From NCBI GenBank assembly GCA_943737045.1, contig CALSFV010000072.1:1-64000 (forward strand): a DNA stretch of 64,000 bases. Direction: 5' to 3'. The translations under genes and the position numbers were made by a program. How positions within the stretch are numbered: position 1 is the stretch's first letter; each line of letters opens with the position of its first letter. Positions 15,700 to 29,629 of this stretch are shown here, in pieces. The notes below the pieces were generated by a model. It did not search any database and was not told where the DNA came from. It was given only the letters and a program-made list of their open reading frames with translations. The stretch is from Parapristionchus giblindavisi (taxonomy: Eukaryota > Nematoda > Chromadorea > Rhabditida > Diplogasteridae).

Positions 15700-18562
15700 G
15701 ATCTTTTATCTTCTCTCAGTACTGTATCGTATTATGATACTGTATTTGTGCTGAAGACGAATATAATGGATTTAATTATATAGTTATTGTTTCAGACCGA
15801 GTCTTTCGACAAGTATGAGGCCCTTTACGCCTCATATTGATTGATCAACAGCGATGTAAACTCGACAAGGTAATAGAGTGAATTATTGATTGACCGATGC
15901 CGAATAAAGATGTTTTCGTGTTGTTGTGATTTCAATCTTTGATCTTCTCTCAGTACTGTATCGTATTATGATACTGTATTTGTGCTGAAGATGAATATAA
16001 TGGATTTAATTATATAGTTATTGCTTCAGACCGAGTCTTTCGACAAGTATGAGGTCCTTTACGCATCATATTGATTGATCAACAGCGATGTATACTCGAC
16101 AAAGTAATAGAGTGAATTATTGATTGACCGATACCGAATAAAGATGTTTACGTGTTGTTGTAATTTTAAGCTTTGATCTCTCAGTACTGTATCGTATTAT
16201 GATACTGTGTTTCTGCTGAAGACGAATATAATGGATTTAATTATATAGTTATTATTTCAAACCGAGTCTTTCGACAAGTATAGGTCCTTCACGCATCATA
16301 TTGATTGATCAACATCGATGTAAAATCGACAAGGTAATACAGTGAATTATTGATTGACCGATACCGAATAAAGATGTTTACGTGTTGTTGTGATTTTAAT
16401 CTTTGATCTTCTCTCAGTACTGTATCGTATTATGATACTGTGTTTCTGCTGAAGACGAATATAATGGATTTAATTATATAGTTATTGTTTCAGACCGAGT
16501 CTTTCGACAAGTATGATGTCCTTTACGCATCATATTGATTGATCAACAACGATGTAAACTCGACAAGGTAATACAGTGAATTATTGATTGACCGATACCG
16601 AATAAAGATGTTTACGTGTTGTTGTGATTTTAATCTTTGATCTTCTCTCAGTACTGTATCGTATTATGATACTGTATTTGTGCTGAAGACGAATATAATG
16701 GATTTAATTATATAGTTATTGTTTCAGACCGAGTCTTTCGACAAGTATGAGGTCCTTCACGCATCATATTGATTGATCAACAACGATGTAAACTCGACAA
16801 GGTAATACAGTGAATTATTGATTGACCGATACCGAATAAAGATGTTTACGTGTTGTTGTGATTTTAATCTTTGATCTTCTCTCAGTACTGTATCGTATTA
16901 TGATACCGTATTTGTGCTGAAGATGAATATAATGGATTTAATTATATAGTTATTGTTTCAGACCGAGTCTTTCGACAAGTATGATGTCCTTTACGCATCA
17001 TATTGATTGATCAACAACGATGTAAACTCGACAAGGTAATACAGTGAATTATTGATTGACCGATACCGAATAAAGATGTTTACGTGTTGTTGTGATCTTT
17101 GATCTTCTCTCAGTACGGTATCGTATTATGATACTGTATTTGTGCTGAAGACGAATATAATGGATTTAATTATATAGTTATTATTTCAGACCGAGTCTTT
17201 CGACAAGTATGAGGTCCTTCACGCATCATATTGATTGATCAACAGCGATGTAAACTCGACAAGGTAATAGAGTGAATTATTGATTGACGGATACCGAATA
17301 AAGATGTTTACGTGTTGTTGTGATTTCAATCTTTGATCTCTCAGTACTGTATCGTATTATGATACTGTGTTTCTGCTGAAGACGAATATAATGGATTTAA
17401 TTATATAGTTATTATTTCAAACCGAGTCTTTCGACAAGTATGAGGTCCTTCACGCATCATATTGATTGATTAACAACGATGTAAAATCTACAAGGTAATA
17501 CAGTGAATTATTGATTGGCCGATACCGAATAAAGATGTTTACGTGTTGTTGTGATTTTAATCTTTGATCTTCTCTCAGTACTGTATCGTATTATGATACT
17601 GTATTTGTGCTGAAGACGAATATAATGGATTTAATTATATAGTTATTATTTCAAACCGAGTCTTTCGACAAGTATGAGGTCCTTCACGCATCATATTGAT
17701 TGATCAACAGCGATGTAAACTCGACAAGGTAATACAGTGAATTATTGATTGACCGATACCGAATAAAGATGTTTACGTGTTGTTGTGATCTTTTATCTTC
17801 TCTCAGTACTGTATCGTATTATGATACTGTATTTGTGCTGAAGACGAATATAATGGATTTAATTATATAGTTATTGTTTCAGACCGAGTCTTTCGACAAG
17901 TATGAGGCCCTTTACGCCTCATATTGATTGATCAACAGCGATGTAAACTCGACAAGGTAATAGAGTGAATTATTGATTGACCGATGCCGAATAAAGATGT
18001 TTTCGTGTTGTTGTGATTTCAATCTTTGATCTTCTCTCAGTACTGTATCGTATTATGATACTGTATTTGTGCTGAAGATGAATATAATGGATTTAATTAT
18101 ATAGTTATTGCTTCAGACCGAGTCTTTCGACAAGTATGAGGTCCTTTACGCATCATATTGATTGATCAACAGCGATGTATACTCGACAAAGTAATAGAGT
18201 GAATTATTGATTGACCGATACCGAATAAAGATGTTTACGTGTTGTTGTAATTTTAAGCTTTGATCTCTCAGTACTGTATCGTATTATGATACTGTGTTTC
18301 TGCTGAAGACGAATATAATGGATTTAATTATATAGTTATTATTTCAAACCGAGTCTTTCGACAAGTATAGGTCCTTCACGCATCATATTGATTGATCAAC
18401 ATCGATGTAAAATCGACAAGGTAATACAGTGAATTATTGATTGACCGATACCGAATAAAGATGTTTACGTGTTGTTGTGATTTTAATCTTTGATCTTCTC
18501 TCAGTACTGTATCGTATTATGATACTGTGTTTCTGCTGAAGACGAATATAATGGATTTAATT
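14700..18562 (+). repeat. 2087-bp higher-order repeat (9-mer), two overlapping copies
   Basis: Markers repeat at exactly 2087 bp: GATACC (14815/16902), GTACGG (15026/17113) and TATACTCGACAAAG (16091/18178). The second copy runs straight into the 925-bp tetramer block, so part of that tetramer was already present in this 9-mer. Confidence 0.85.
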
Positions 18563-20559
18563 ATATAGTTATTATTTCAAACCGAGTCTTTCGACAAGTA
18601 TAGGTCCTTCACGCATCATATTGATTGATCAACAACGATGTAAAATCGACAAGGTAATACAGTGAATTATTGATTGACCGATACCGAATAAAGATGTTTA
18701 CGTGTTGTTGTGATCTTTTATCTTCTCTCAGTACTGTATCGTATTATGATACTGTATTTGTGCTGAAGACGAATATAATGGATTTAATTATATAGTTATT
18801 GTTTCAGACCGAGTCTTTCGACAAGTATGAGGCCCTTTACGCCTCATATTGATTGATCAACAGCGATGTAAACTCGACAAGGTAATAGAGTGAATTATTG
18901 ATTGACCGATGCCGAATAAAGATGTTTTCGTGTTGTTGTGATTTCAATCTTTGATCTTCTCTCAGTACTGTATCGTATTATGATACTGTATTTGTGCTGA
19001 AGATGAATATAATGGATTTAATTATATAGTTATTGCTTCAGACCGAGTCTTTCGACAAGTATGAGGTCCTTTACGCATCATATTGATTGATCAACAGCGA
19101 TGTATACTCGACAAAGTAATAGAGTGAATTATTGATTGACCGATACCGAATAAAGATGTTTACGTGTTGTTGTAATTTTAAGCTTTGATCTCTCAGTACT
19201 GTATCGTATTATGATACTGTGTTTCTGCTGAAGACGAATATAATGGATTTAATTATATAGTTATTATTTCAAACCGAGTCTTTCGACAAGTATAGGTCCT
19301 TCACGCATCATATTGATTGATCAACATCGATGTAAAATCGACAAGGTAATACAGTGAATTATTGATTGACCGATACCGAATAAAGATGTTTACGTGTTGT
19401 TGTGATTTTAATCTTTGATCTTCTCTCAGTACTGTATCGTATTATGATACTGTGTTTCTGCTGAAGACGAATATAATGGATTTAATTATATAGTTATTAT
19501 TTCAAACCGAGTCTTTCGACAAGTATAGGTCCTTCACGCATCATATTGATTGATCAACAACGATGTAAAATCGACAAGGTAATACAGTGAATTATTGATT
19601 GACCGATACCGAATAAAGATGTTTACGTGTTGTTGTGATCTTTTATCTTCTCTCAGTACTGTATCGTATTATGATACTGTATTTGTGCTGAAGACGAATA
19701 TAATGGATTTAATTATATAGTTATTGTTTCAGACCGAGTCTTTCGACAAGTATGAGGCCCTTTACGCCTCATATTGATTGATCAACAGCGATGTAAACTC
19801 GACAAGGTAATAGAGTGAATTTTTGATTGACCGATGCCGAATAAAGATGTTTTCGTGTTGTTGTGATTTCAATCTTTGATCTTCTCTCAGTACTGTATCG
19901 TATTATGATACTGTATTTGTGCTGAAGATGAATATAATGGATTTAATTATATAGTTATTGCTTCAGACCGAGTCTTTCGACAAGTATGAGGTCCTTTACG
20001 CATCATATTGATTGATCAACAGCGATGTATACTCGACAAAGTAATAGAGTGAATTATTGATTGACCGATACCGAATAAAGATGTTTACGTGTTGTTGTAA
20101 TTTTAAGCTTTGATCTCTCAGTACTGTATCGTATTATGATACTGTGTTTCTGCTGAAGACGAATATAATGGATTTAATTATATAGTTATTATTTCAAACA
20201 GAGTCTTTCGACAAGTATAGGTCCTTCACGCATCATATTGATTGATCAACAACGATGTAAAATCGACAAGGTAATACAGTGAATTATTGATTGACCGATA
20301 CCGAATAAAGATGTTTACGTGTTGTTGTGATTTTAATCTTTGATCTTCTCTCAGTACTGTATCGTATTATGATACTGTGTTTCTGCTGAAGACGAATATA
20401 ATGGATTTAATTATATAGTTATTATTTCAAACCGAGTCTTTCGACAAGTATAGGTCCTTCACGCATCATATTGATTGATCAACAACGATGTAAAATCGAC
20501 AAGGTAATACAGTGAATTATTGATTGACCGATACCGAATAAAGATGTTTACGTGTTGTT
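17785..20559 (+). repeat. 925-bp tetramer higher-order repeat, three tandem copies
   Basis: The phase mark GTGATCTTTTATC occurs at 17785, 18710 and 19635. The rare TATACTCGACAAAG occurs at 18178, 19103 and 20028, again 925 bp apart. Each copy holds a GAGGCCCTTTACGCC monomer, the TATACTC monomer, and two monomers with GTGTTTCTGC and TATAGGTCC. A copy-specific ACATCGATG is seen in copies 1 and 2 but is ACAACGATG in copy 3. Confidence 0.9.
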
Positions 20560-21739
20560 GTAATTTTAAGCTTTGATCTTCTCTCAGTACTGTATCGTAT
20601 TATGATACTGTGTTTCTGCTGAAGACGAATATAATGGATTTAATTATATAGTTATTATTTCAAACCGAGTCTTTCGACAAGTATGAGGTCCTTCACGCAT
20701 CATATTGATTGATCAACAACGATGTAAAATCGACAAGGTAATACAGTGAATTATTGATTGACCGATACCGAATAAAGATGTTTACGTGTTGTTGTGATTT
20801 TAATCTTTGATCTTCTCTCAGTACTGTATCGTATTATGATACTGTATTTGTGCTGAAGACGAATATAATGGATTTAATTATATAGTTATTGTTGCAGACC
20901 GAGTCTTTCGACAAGTATGAGGTCCTTTACGCATCATATTGATTGATCAACAGCGATGTAAACTCGACAAAGTAATAGAGTGAATTATTGATTGACCGAT
21001 ACCGAATAAAGATGTTTACGTGTTGTTGTGATTTTAATCTTTGATCTTCTCTCAGTACTGTATCGTATTATGATACTGTGTTTCTGCTGAAGACGAATAT
21101 AATGGATTTAATTATATAGTTATTATTTCAAACCGAGTCTTTCGACAAGTATGAGGTCCTTTACGCATCATATTGATTGATCAACAACGATGTAAATTCG
21201 ACAAGGTAATACAGTGAATTATTGATTGACCGATACCGAATAAAGATGTTTACGTGTTGTTGTGATTTTAATCTTTGATCTTCTCTCAGTACTGTATCGT
21301 ATTCTGATACTGTATTTGTGCTGAAGATGAATATAATGGATTTAATTATATAGTTATTATTTCAGACCGAGTCTTTCGACAAGTATGAGGTCCTTTACGC
21401 ATCATATTGATTGATCAACAACGATGTAAACTCGACAAGGTAATAGAGTGAATTATTGATTGACCGATGCCGAATAAAGATGTTTACGTGTTGCTGTGAT
21501 CTTTGATCTTCTCTCAGTACTGTATCGTATTATGATACTGTGTTTTTGCTGAAGACGAATATAATGGATTTAATTATATAGTTATTATTTCAAACCGAGT
21601 CTTTCGACAAGTATGAGGTCCTTCACGCATCATATTGATTGATCAACAACGATGTAAACTCGACAAGGTAATACAGTGAATTATTGATTGACCGATACCG
21701 AATAAAGATGTTTACGTGTTGTTGTGATTTTAATCTTTG

Positions 21740-24055
21740 ATCTTCTCTCAGTACTGTATCGTATTATGATACTGTATTTGTGCTGAAGACGAATATAATG
21801 GATTTAATTATATAGTTATTATTTCAAACCGAGTCTTTCGACAAGTATGAGGTCCTTCACGCATCATATTGATTGATCAACAACGATGTAAACTCGACAA
21901 GGTAATACAGAGAATTATTGATTGACCGATACCGAATAAAGATGTTTACGTGTTGTTGTGATCTTTGATCTTCTCTCAGTACTGTATCGTATTATGATAC
22001 TGTATTTGTGCTGAATAGGAATATAATGGATTTAATTATATAGTTATTGTTTCAGACCGAGTCTTTCGACAAGTATGAGGTCCTTTACGCATCATATTGA
22101 TTGATCAACAACGATGTAAACTCGACAAGGTAATAGAGTGAATTATTGATTGACCGATGCCGAATAAAGATGTTTACGTGTTGCTGTGATCTTTGATCTT
22201 CTCTCAGTACTGTATCGTATTATGATACTGTATTTGTGCTGAAGATGAATATAATGGATTTAATTATATAGTTATTGCTTCAGACCGAGTCTTTCGACAA
22301 GTATGAGGTCCTTTACGCATCATATTGATTGATCAACAGCGATGTAAACTCGACAAAGTAATAGAGTGAATTATTGATTGACCGATACCGAATAAAGATG
22401 TTTACGTGTTGTTGTAATTTTAAGCTTTGATCTTCTCTCAGTACTGTATCGTATTATGATACTGTGTTTCTGCTGAAGACGAATATAATGGATTTAATTA
22501 TATAGTTATTATTTCAAACCGAGTCTTTCGACAAGTATGAGGTCCTTCACGCATCATATTGATTGATCAACAACGATGTAAAATCGACAAGGTAATACAG
22601 TGAATTATTGATTGACCGATACCGAATAAAGATGTTTACGTGTTGTTGTGATTTTAATCTTTGATCTTCTCTCAGTACTGTATCGTATTATGATACTGTA
22701 TTTGTGCTGAAGACGAATATAATGGATTTAATTATATAGTTATTGTTGCAGACCGAGTCTTTCGACAAGTATGAGGTCCTTTACGCATCATATTGATTGA
22801 TCAACAGCGATGTAAACTCGACAAAGTAATAGAGTGAATTATTGATTGACCGATACCGAATAAAGATGTTTATGTGTTGTTGTGATTTTAATCTTTGATC
22901 TTCTCTCAGTACTGTATCGTATTATGATACTGTATTTGTGCTGAAGACGAATATAATGGATTTAATTATATAGTTATTATTTCAAACCGAGTCTTTCGAC
23001 AAGTATGAGGTCCTTCACGCATCATATTGATTGATCAACAACGATGTAAACTCGACAAGGTAATACAGAGAATTATTGATTGACCGATACCGAATAAAGA
23101 TGTTTACGTGTTGTTGTGATCTTTGATCTTCTCTCAGTACTGTATCGTATTATGATACTGTATTTGTGCTGAATAGGAATATAATGGATTTAATTATATA
23201 GTTATTGTTTCAGACCGAGTCTTTCGACAAGTATGAGGTCCTTTACGCATCATATTGATTGATCAACAACAATGTAAACTCGACAAGGTAATAGAGTGAA
23301 TTATTGATTGACCGATGCCGAATAAAGATGTTTACGTGTTGCTGTGATCTTTGATCTTCTCTCAGTACTGTATCGTATTATGATACTGTATTTGTGCTGA
23401 AGATGAATATAATGGATTTAATTATATAGTTATTGCTTCAGACCGAGTCTTTCGACAAGTATGAGGTCCTTTACGCATCATATTGATTGATCAACAGCGA
23501 TGTAAACTCGACAAAGTAATAGAGTGAATTATTGATTGACCGATACCGAATAAAGATGTTTACGTGTTGTTGTAATTTTAAGCTTTGATCTTCTCTCAGT
23601 ACTGTATCGTATTATGATACTGTGTTTCTGCTGAAGACGAATATAATGGATTTAATTATATAGTTATTATTTCAAACCGAGTCTTTCGACAAGTATGAGG
23701 TCCTTCACGCATCATATTGATTGATCAACAACGATGTAAAATCGACAAGGTAATACAGTGAATTATTGATTGACCGATACCGAATAAAGATGTTTACGTG
23801 TTGTTGTGATTTTAATCTTTGATCTTCTCTCAGTACTGTATCGTATTATGATACTGTATTTGTGCTGAAGACGAATATAATGGATTTAATTATATAGTTA
23901 TTGTTGCAGACCGAGTCTTTCGACAAGTATGAGGTCCTTTACGCATCATATTGATTGATCAACAGCGATGTAAACTCGACAAAGTAATAGAGTGAATTAT
24001 TGATTGACCGATACCGAATAAAGATGTTTACGTGTTGTTGTGATTTTAATCTTTG
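21740..24055 (+). repeat. 1158-bp pentamer higher-order repeat, two copies
   Basis: The unusual CTGAATAGGAATAT (22011/23169) and ACAGAGAATTATTG (21908/23066) repeat 1158 bp apart. So do the GTTATTGCTTCAG and GTTGCAGACC monomers. The copies are about 21740-22897 and 22898-24055. Private changes include TTTATGTGTTG near 22870 and ACAACAATG near 23268. Confidence 0.85.
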
Positions 24056-24069
24056 ATCTTCTCTCAGTA

Positions 24070-25461
24070 CTGTATCGTATTATGATACTGTATTTGTGCT
24101 GAAGACAAATATAATGGATTTAATTATATAGTTATTGTTGCAGACCGAGTCTTTCGACAAGTATGAGGTCCTTTACGCATCATATTGATTGATCAACAGC
24201 GATGTAAACTCGACAAAGTAATAGAGTGAATTATTGATTGACCGATACCGAATAAAGATGTTTACGTGTTGTTGTGATTTTAATCTTTGATCTTCTCTCA
24301 GTACTGTATCGTATTATGATACTGTGTTTCTGCTGAAGACGAATATAATGGATTTAATTATATAGTTATTATTTCAAACCGAGTCTTTCGACAAGTATGA
24401 GGTCCTTTACGCATCATATTGATTGATCAACAACGATGTAAATTCGACAAGGTAATACAGTGAATTATTGATTGACCGATACCGAATAAAGATGTTTACG
24501 TGTTGTTGTGATTTTAATCTTTGATCTTCTCTCAGTACTGTATCGTATTCTGATACTGTATTTGTGCTGAAGATGAATATAATGGATTTAATTATATAGT
24601 TATTATTTCAGACCGAGTCTTTCGACAAGTATGAGGTCCTTTACGCATCATATTGATTGATCAACAACGATGTAAACTCGACAAGGTAATAGAGTGAATT
24701 ATTGATTGACCGATGCCGAATAAAGATGTTTACGTGTTGCTGTGATCTTTGATCTTCTCTCAGTACTGTATCGTATTATGATACTGTATTTGTGCTGAAG
24801 ACGAATATAATGGATTTAATTATATAGTTATTGTTGCAGACCGAGTCTTTCGACAAGTATGAGGTCCTTTACGCATCATATTGATTGATCAACAGCGATG
24901 TAAACTCGACAAAGTAATAGAGTGAATTATTGATTGACCGATACCGAATAAAGATGTTTACGTGTTGTTGTGATTTTAATCTTTGATCTTCTCTCAGTAC
25001 TGTATCGTATTATGATACTGTGTTTCTGCTGAAGACGAATATAATGGATTTAATTATATAGTTATTATTTCAAACCGAGTCTTTCGACAAGTATGAGGTC
25101 CTTTACGCATCATATTGATTGATCAACAACGATGTAAATTCGACAAGGTAATACAGTGAATTATTGATTGACCGATACCGAATAAAGATGTTTACGTGTT
25201 GTTGTGATTTTAATCTTTGATCTTCTCTCAGTACTGTATCGTATTCTGATACTGTATTTGTGCTGAAGATGAATATAATGGATTTAATTATATAGTTATT
25301 ATTTCAGACCGAGTCTTTCGACAAGTATGAGGTCCTTTACGCATCATATTGATTGATCAACAACGATGTAAACTCGACAAGGTAATAGAGTGAATTATTG
25401 ATTGACCGATGCCGAATAAAGATGTTTACGTGTTGCTGTGATCTTTGATCTTCTCTCAGTA
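24070..25461 (+). repeat. 696-bp trimer higher-order repeat, two copies
   Basis: TATTCTGATACTG occurs at 24546 and 25242, and the GTGTTTCTGC monomer at 24324 and 25020, both 696 bp apart. The trimer is a GTTGCAGACC monomer, a GTGTTTCTGC monomer and a TATTCTG monomer. A single extra copy of the TATTCTG type lies at 26628. Confidence 0.82.
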
Positions 25462-26851
25462 CTGTATCGTATTATGATACTGTGTTTTTGCTGAAGACGA
25501 ATATAATGGATTTAATTATATAGTTATTATTTCAAACCGAGTCTTTCGACAAGTATGAGGTCCTTCACGCATCATATTGATTGATCAACAACGATGTAAA
25601 CTCGACAAGGTAATACAGTGAATTATTGATTGACCGATACCGAATAAAGATGTTTACGTGTTGTTGTGATTTTAATCTTTGATCTTCTCTCAGTACTGTA
25701 TCGTATTATGATACTGTATTTGTGCTGAAGACGAATATAATGGATTTAATTATATAGTTATTATTTCAAACCGAGTCTTTCGACAAGTATGAGGTCCTTC
25801 ACGCATCATATTGATTGATCAACAACGATGTAAACTCGACAAGGTAATACAGAGAATTATTGATTGACCGATACCGAATAAAGATGTTTACGTGTTGTTG
25901 TGATCTTTGATCTTCTCTCAGTACTGTATCGTATTATGATACTGTATTTGTGCTGAATAGGAATATAATGGATTTAATTATATAGTTATTGTTTCAGACC
26001 GAGTCTTTCGACAAGTATGAGGTCCTTTACGCATCATATTGATTGATCAACAACGATGTAAACTCGACAAGGTAATAGAGTGAATTATTGATTGACCGAT
26101 GCCGAATAAAGATGTTTACGTGTTGCTGTGATCTTTGATCTTCTCTCAGTACTGTATCGTATTATGATACTGTATTTGTGCTGAAGATGAATATAATGGA
26201 TTTAATTATATAGTTATTGCTTCAGACCGAGTCTTTCGACAAGTATGAGGTCCTTTACGCATCATATTGATTGATCAACAGCGATGTAAACTCGACAAAG
26301 TAATAGAGTGAATTATTGATTGACCGATACCGAATAAAGATGTTTACGTGTTGTTGTGATTTTAATCTTTGATCTTCTCTCAGTACTGTATCATATTATG
26401 ATACTGTGTTTCTGCTGAAGACGAATATAATGGATTTAATTATATAGTTATTATTTCAAACCGAGTCTTTCGACAAGTATGAGGTCCTTTACGCATCATA
26501 TTGATTGATCAACAACGATGTAAATTCGACAAGGTAATACAGTGAATTATTGATTGACCGATACCGAATAAAGATGTTTACGTGTTGTTGTGATTTTAAT
26601 CTTTGATCTTCTCTCAGTACTGTATCGTATTCTGATACTGTATTTGTGCTGAAGATGAATATAATGGATTTAATTATATAGTTATTATTTCAGACCGAGT
26701 CTTTCGACAAGTATGAGGTCCTTTACGCATCATATTGATTGATCAACAACGATGTAAACTCGACAAGGTAATAGAGTGAATTATTGATTGACCGATGCCG
26801 AATAAAGATGTTTACGTGTTGCTGTGATCTTTGATCTTCTCTCAGTACTGT

Positions 26852-28420
26852 ATCGTATTATGATACTGTGTTTCTGCTGAAGACGAATATAATGGATTTA
26901 ATTATATAGTTATTATTTCAAACCGAGTCTTTCGACAAGTATGAGGTCCTTCACGCATCATATTGATTGATTAACAACGATGTAAAATCTACAAGGTAAT
27001 ACAGTGAATTATTGATTGGCCGATACCGAATAAAGATGTTTACGTGTTGTTGTGATTTTAATCTTTGATCTTCTCTCAGTACTGTATCGTATTATGATAC
27101 TGTATTTGTGCTGAAGACGAATATAATGGATTTAATTATATAGTTATTATTTCAAACCGAGTCTTTCGACAAGTATGAGGTCCTTCACGCATCATATTGA
27201 TTGATCAACAGCGATGTAAACTCGACAAGGTAATACAGTGAATTATTGATTGACCGATACCGAATAAAGATGTTTACGTGTTGTTGTGATTTTAATCTTT
27301 GATCTTCTCTCAGTACTGTATCGTATTATGATACTGTATTTGTGCTGAAGACGAATATAATGGATTTAATTATATAGGTATTATTTCAAACCGAGTCTTT
27401 CGACAAGTATGAGGTCCTTCACGCATCATATTGATTGATCAACAACGATGTAAACTCGACAAGGTAATAGAGTGAATTATTGATTGACCGATGCCGAATA
27501 AAGATGTTTATGTGTTGCTGTGATCTTTGATCTTCTCTCAGTACTGTATCGTATTATGATACTGTATTTGTGCTGAAGACGAATATAATGGATTTAATTA
27601 TATAGTTATTATTTCAAACCGAGTCTTTCGACAAGTATGAGGTCCTTCACGCATCATATTGATTGATCAACAACGATGTAAACTCGACAAGGTACTACAG
27701 TGAATTATTGATTGACGGATACCGAATAAAGATGTTTACGTGTTGTTGTGATTTCAATCTTTGATCTCTCAGTACTGTATCGTATTATGATACTGTGTTT
27801 CTGCTGAAGACGAATATAATGGATTTAATTATATAGTTATTATTTCAAACCGAGTCTTTCGACAAGTATGAGGTCCTTCACGCATCATATTGATTGATTA
27901 ACAACGATGTAAAATCTACAAGGTAATACAGTGAATTATTGATTGGCCGATACCGAATAAAGATGTTTACGTGTTGTTGTGATTTTAATCTTTGATCTTC
28001 TCTCAGTACTGTATCGTATTATGATACTGTATTTGTGCTGAAGACGAATATAATGGATTTAATTATATAGTTATTATTTCAAACCGAGTCTTTCGACAAG
28101 TATGAGGTCCTTCACGCATCATATTGATTGATCAACAGCGATGTAAACTCGACAAGGTAATACAGTGAATTATTGATTGACCGATACCGAATAAAGATGT
28201 TTACGTGTTGTTGTGATTTTAATCTTTGATCTTCTCTCAGTACTGTATCGTATTATGATACTGTATTTGTGCTGAAGACGAATATAATGGATTTAATTAT
28301 ATAGGTATTATTTCAAACCGAGTCTTTCGACAAGTATGAGGTCCTTCACGCATCATATTGATTGATCAACAACGATGTAAACTCGACAAGGTAATACAGA
28401 GAATTATTGATTGACCGATA
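26852..28420 (+). repeat. 927-bp tetramer higher-order repeat, one full plus one partial copy
   Basis: The monomer type with GATTAACAACG, AAAATCTACAAGG and GATTGGCCG recurs at 26852 and 27779. The rare ATATAGGTATTATTTC (TAGGTA at 27375/28302) gives the same 927-bp offset. The copies part near 27467/28396, where ATAGAGTGAATT changes to ACAGAGAATT. Confidence 0.82.
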
Positions 28421-29629
28421 CCGAATAAAGATGTTTACGTGTTGTTGTAATTTTAAGCTTTGATCTTCTCTCAGTACTGTATCGTATTATGATACTGTGT
28501 TTCTGCTGAAGACGAATATAATGGATTTAATTATATAGTTATTATTTCAAACCGAGTCTTTCGACAAGTATGAGGTCCTTCACGCATCATATTGATTGAT
28601 CAACAACGATGTAAAATCGACAAGGTAATACAGTGAATTATTGATTGACCGATACCGAATAAAGATGTTTACGTGTTGTTGTGATTTTAATCTTTGATCT
28701 TCTCTCAGTACTGTATCGTATTATGATACTGTATTTGTGCTGAAGACGAATATAATGGATTTAATTATATAGTTATTGTTGCAGACCGAGTCTTTCGACA
28801 AGTATGAGGTCCTTTACGCATCATATTGATTGATCAACAACGATGTAAACTCGACAAGGTAATACAGTGAATTATTGATTGACCGATACCGAATAAAGAT
28901 GTTTACGTGTTGTTGTGATCTTTGATCTTCTCTCAGTACTGTATCGTATTATGATACTGTATTTGTGCTGAAGACGAATATAATGGATTTAATTATATAG
29001 TTATTATTTCAGACCGAGTCTTTCGACAAGTATGAGGTCCTTCACGCATCATATTGATTGATCAACAACGATGTAAACTCGACAAGGTAATACAGTGAAT
29101 TATTGATTGACCGATACCGAATAAAGATGTTTACGTGTTGTTGTGATTTTAATCTTTGATCTTCTCTCAGTACTGTATCGTATTATGATACTGTATTTGT
29201 GCTGAAGACGAATATAATGGATTTAATTATATAGTTATTATTTCAGACCGAGTCTTTCGACAAGTATGAGGTCCTTCACGCATCATATTGATTGATCAAC
29301 AACGATGTAAACTCGACAAGGTAATACAGTGAATTATTGATTGACCGATACCGAATAAAGATGTTTACGTGTTGTTGTGATCTTTGATCTTCTCTCAGTA
29401 CGGTATCGTATTATGATACTGTATTTGTGCTGAAGACGAATATAATGGATTTAATTATATAGTTATTATTTCAGACCGAGTCTTTCGACAAGTATGAGGT
29501 CCTTCACGCATCATATTGATTGATCAACAGCGATGTAAACTCGACAAGGTAATAGAGTGAATTATTGATTGACGGATACCGAATAAAGATGTTTACGTGT
29601 TGTTGTGATTTCAATCTTTGATCTCTCAG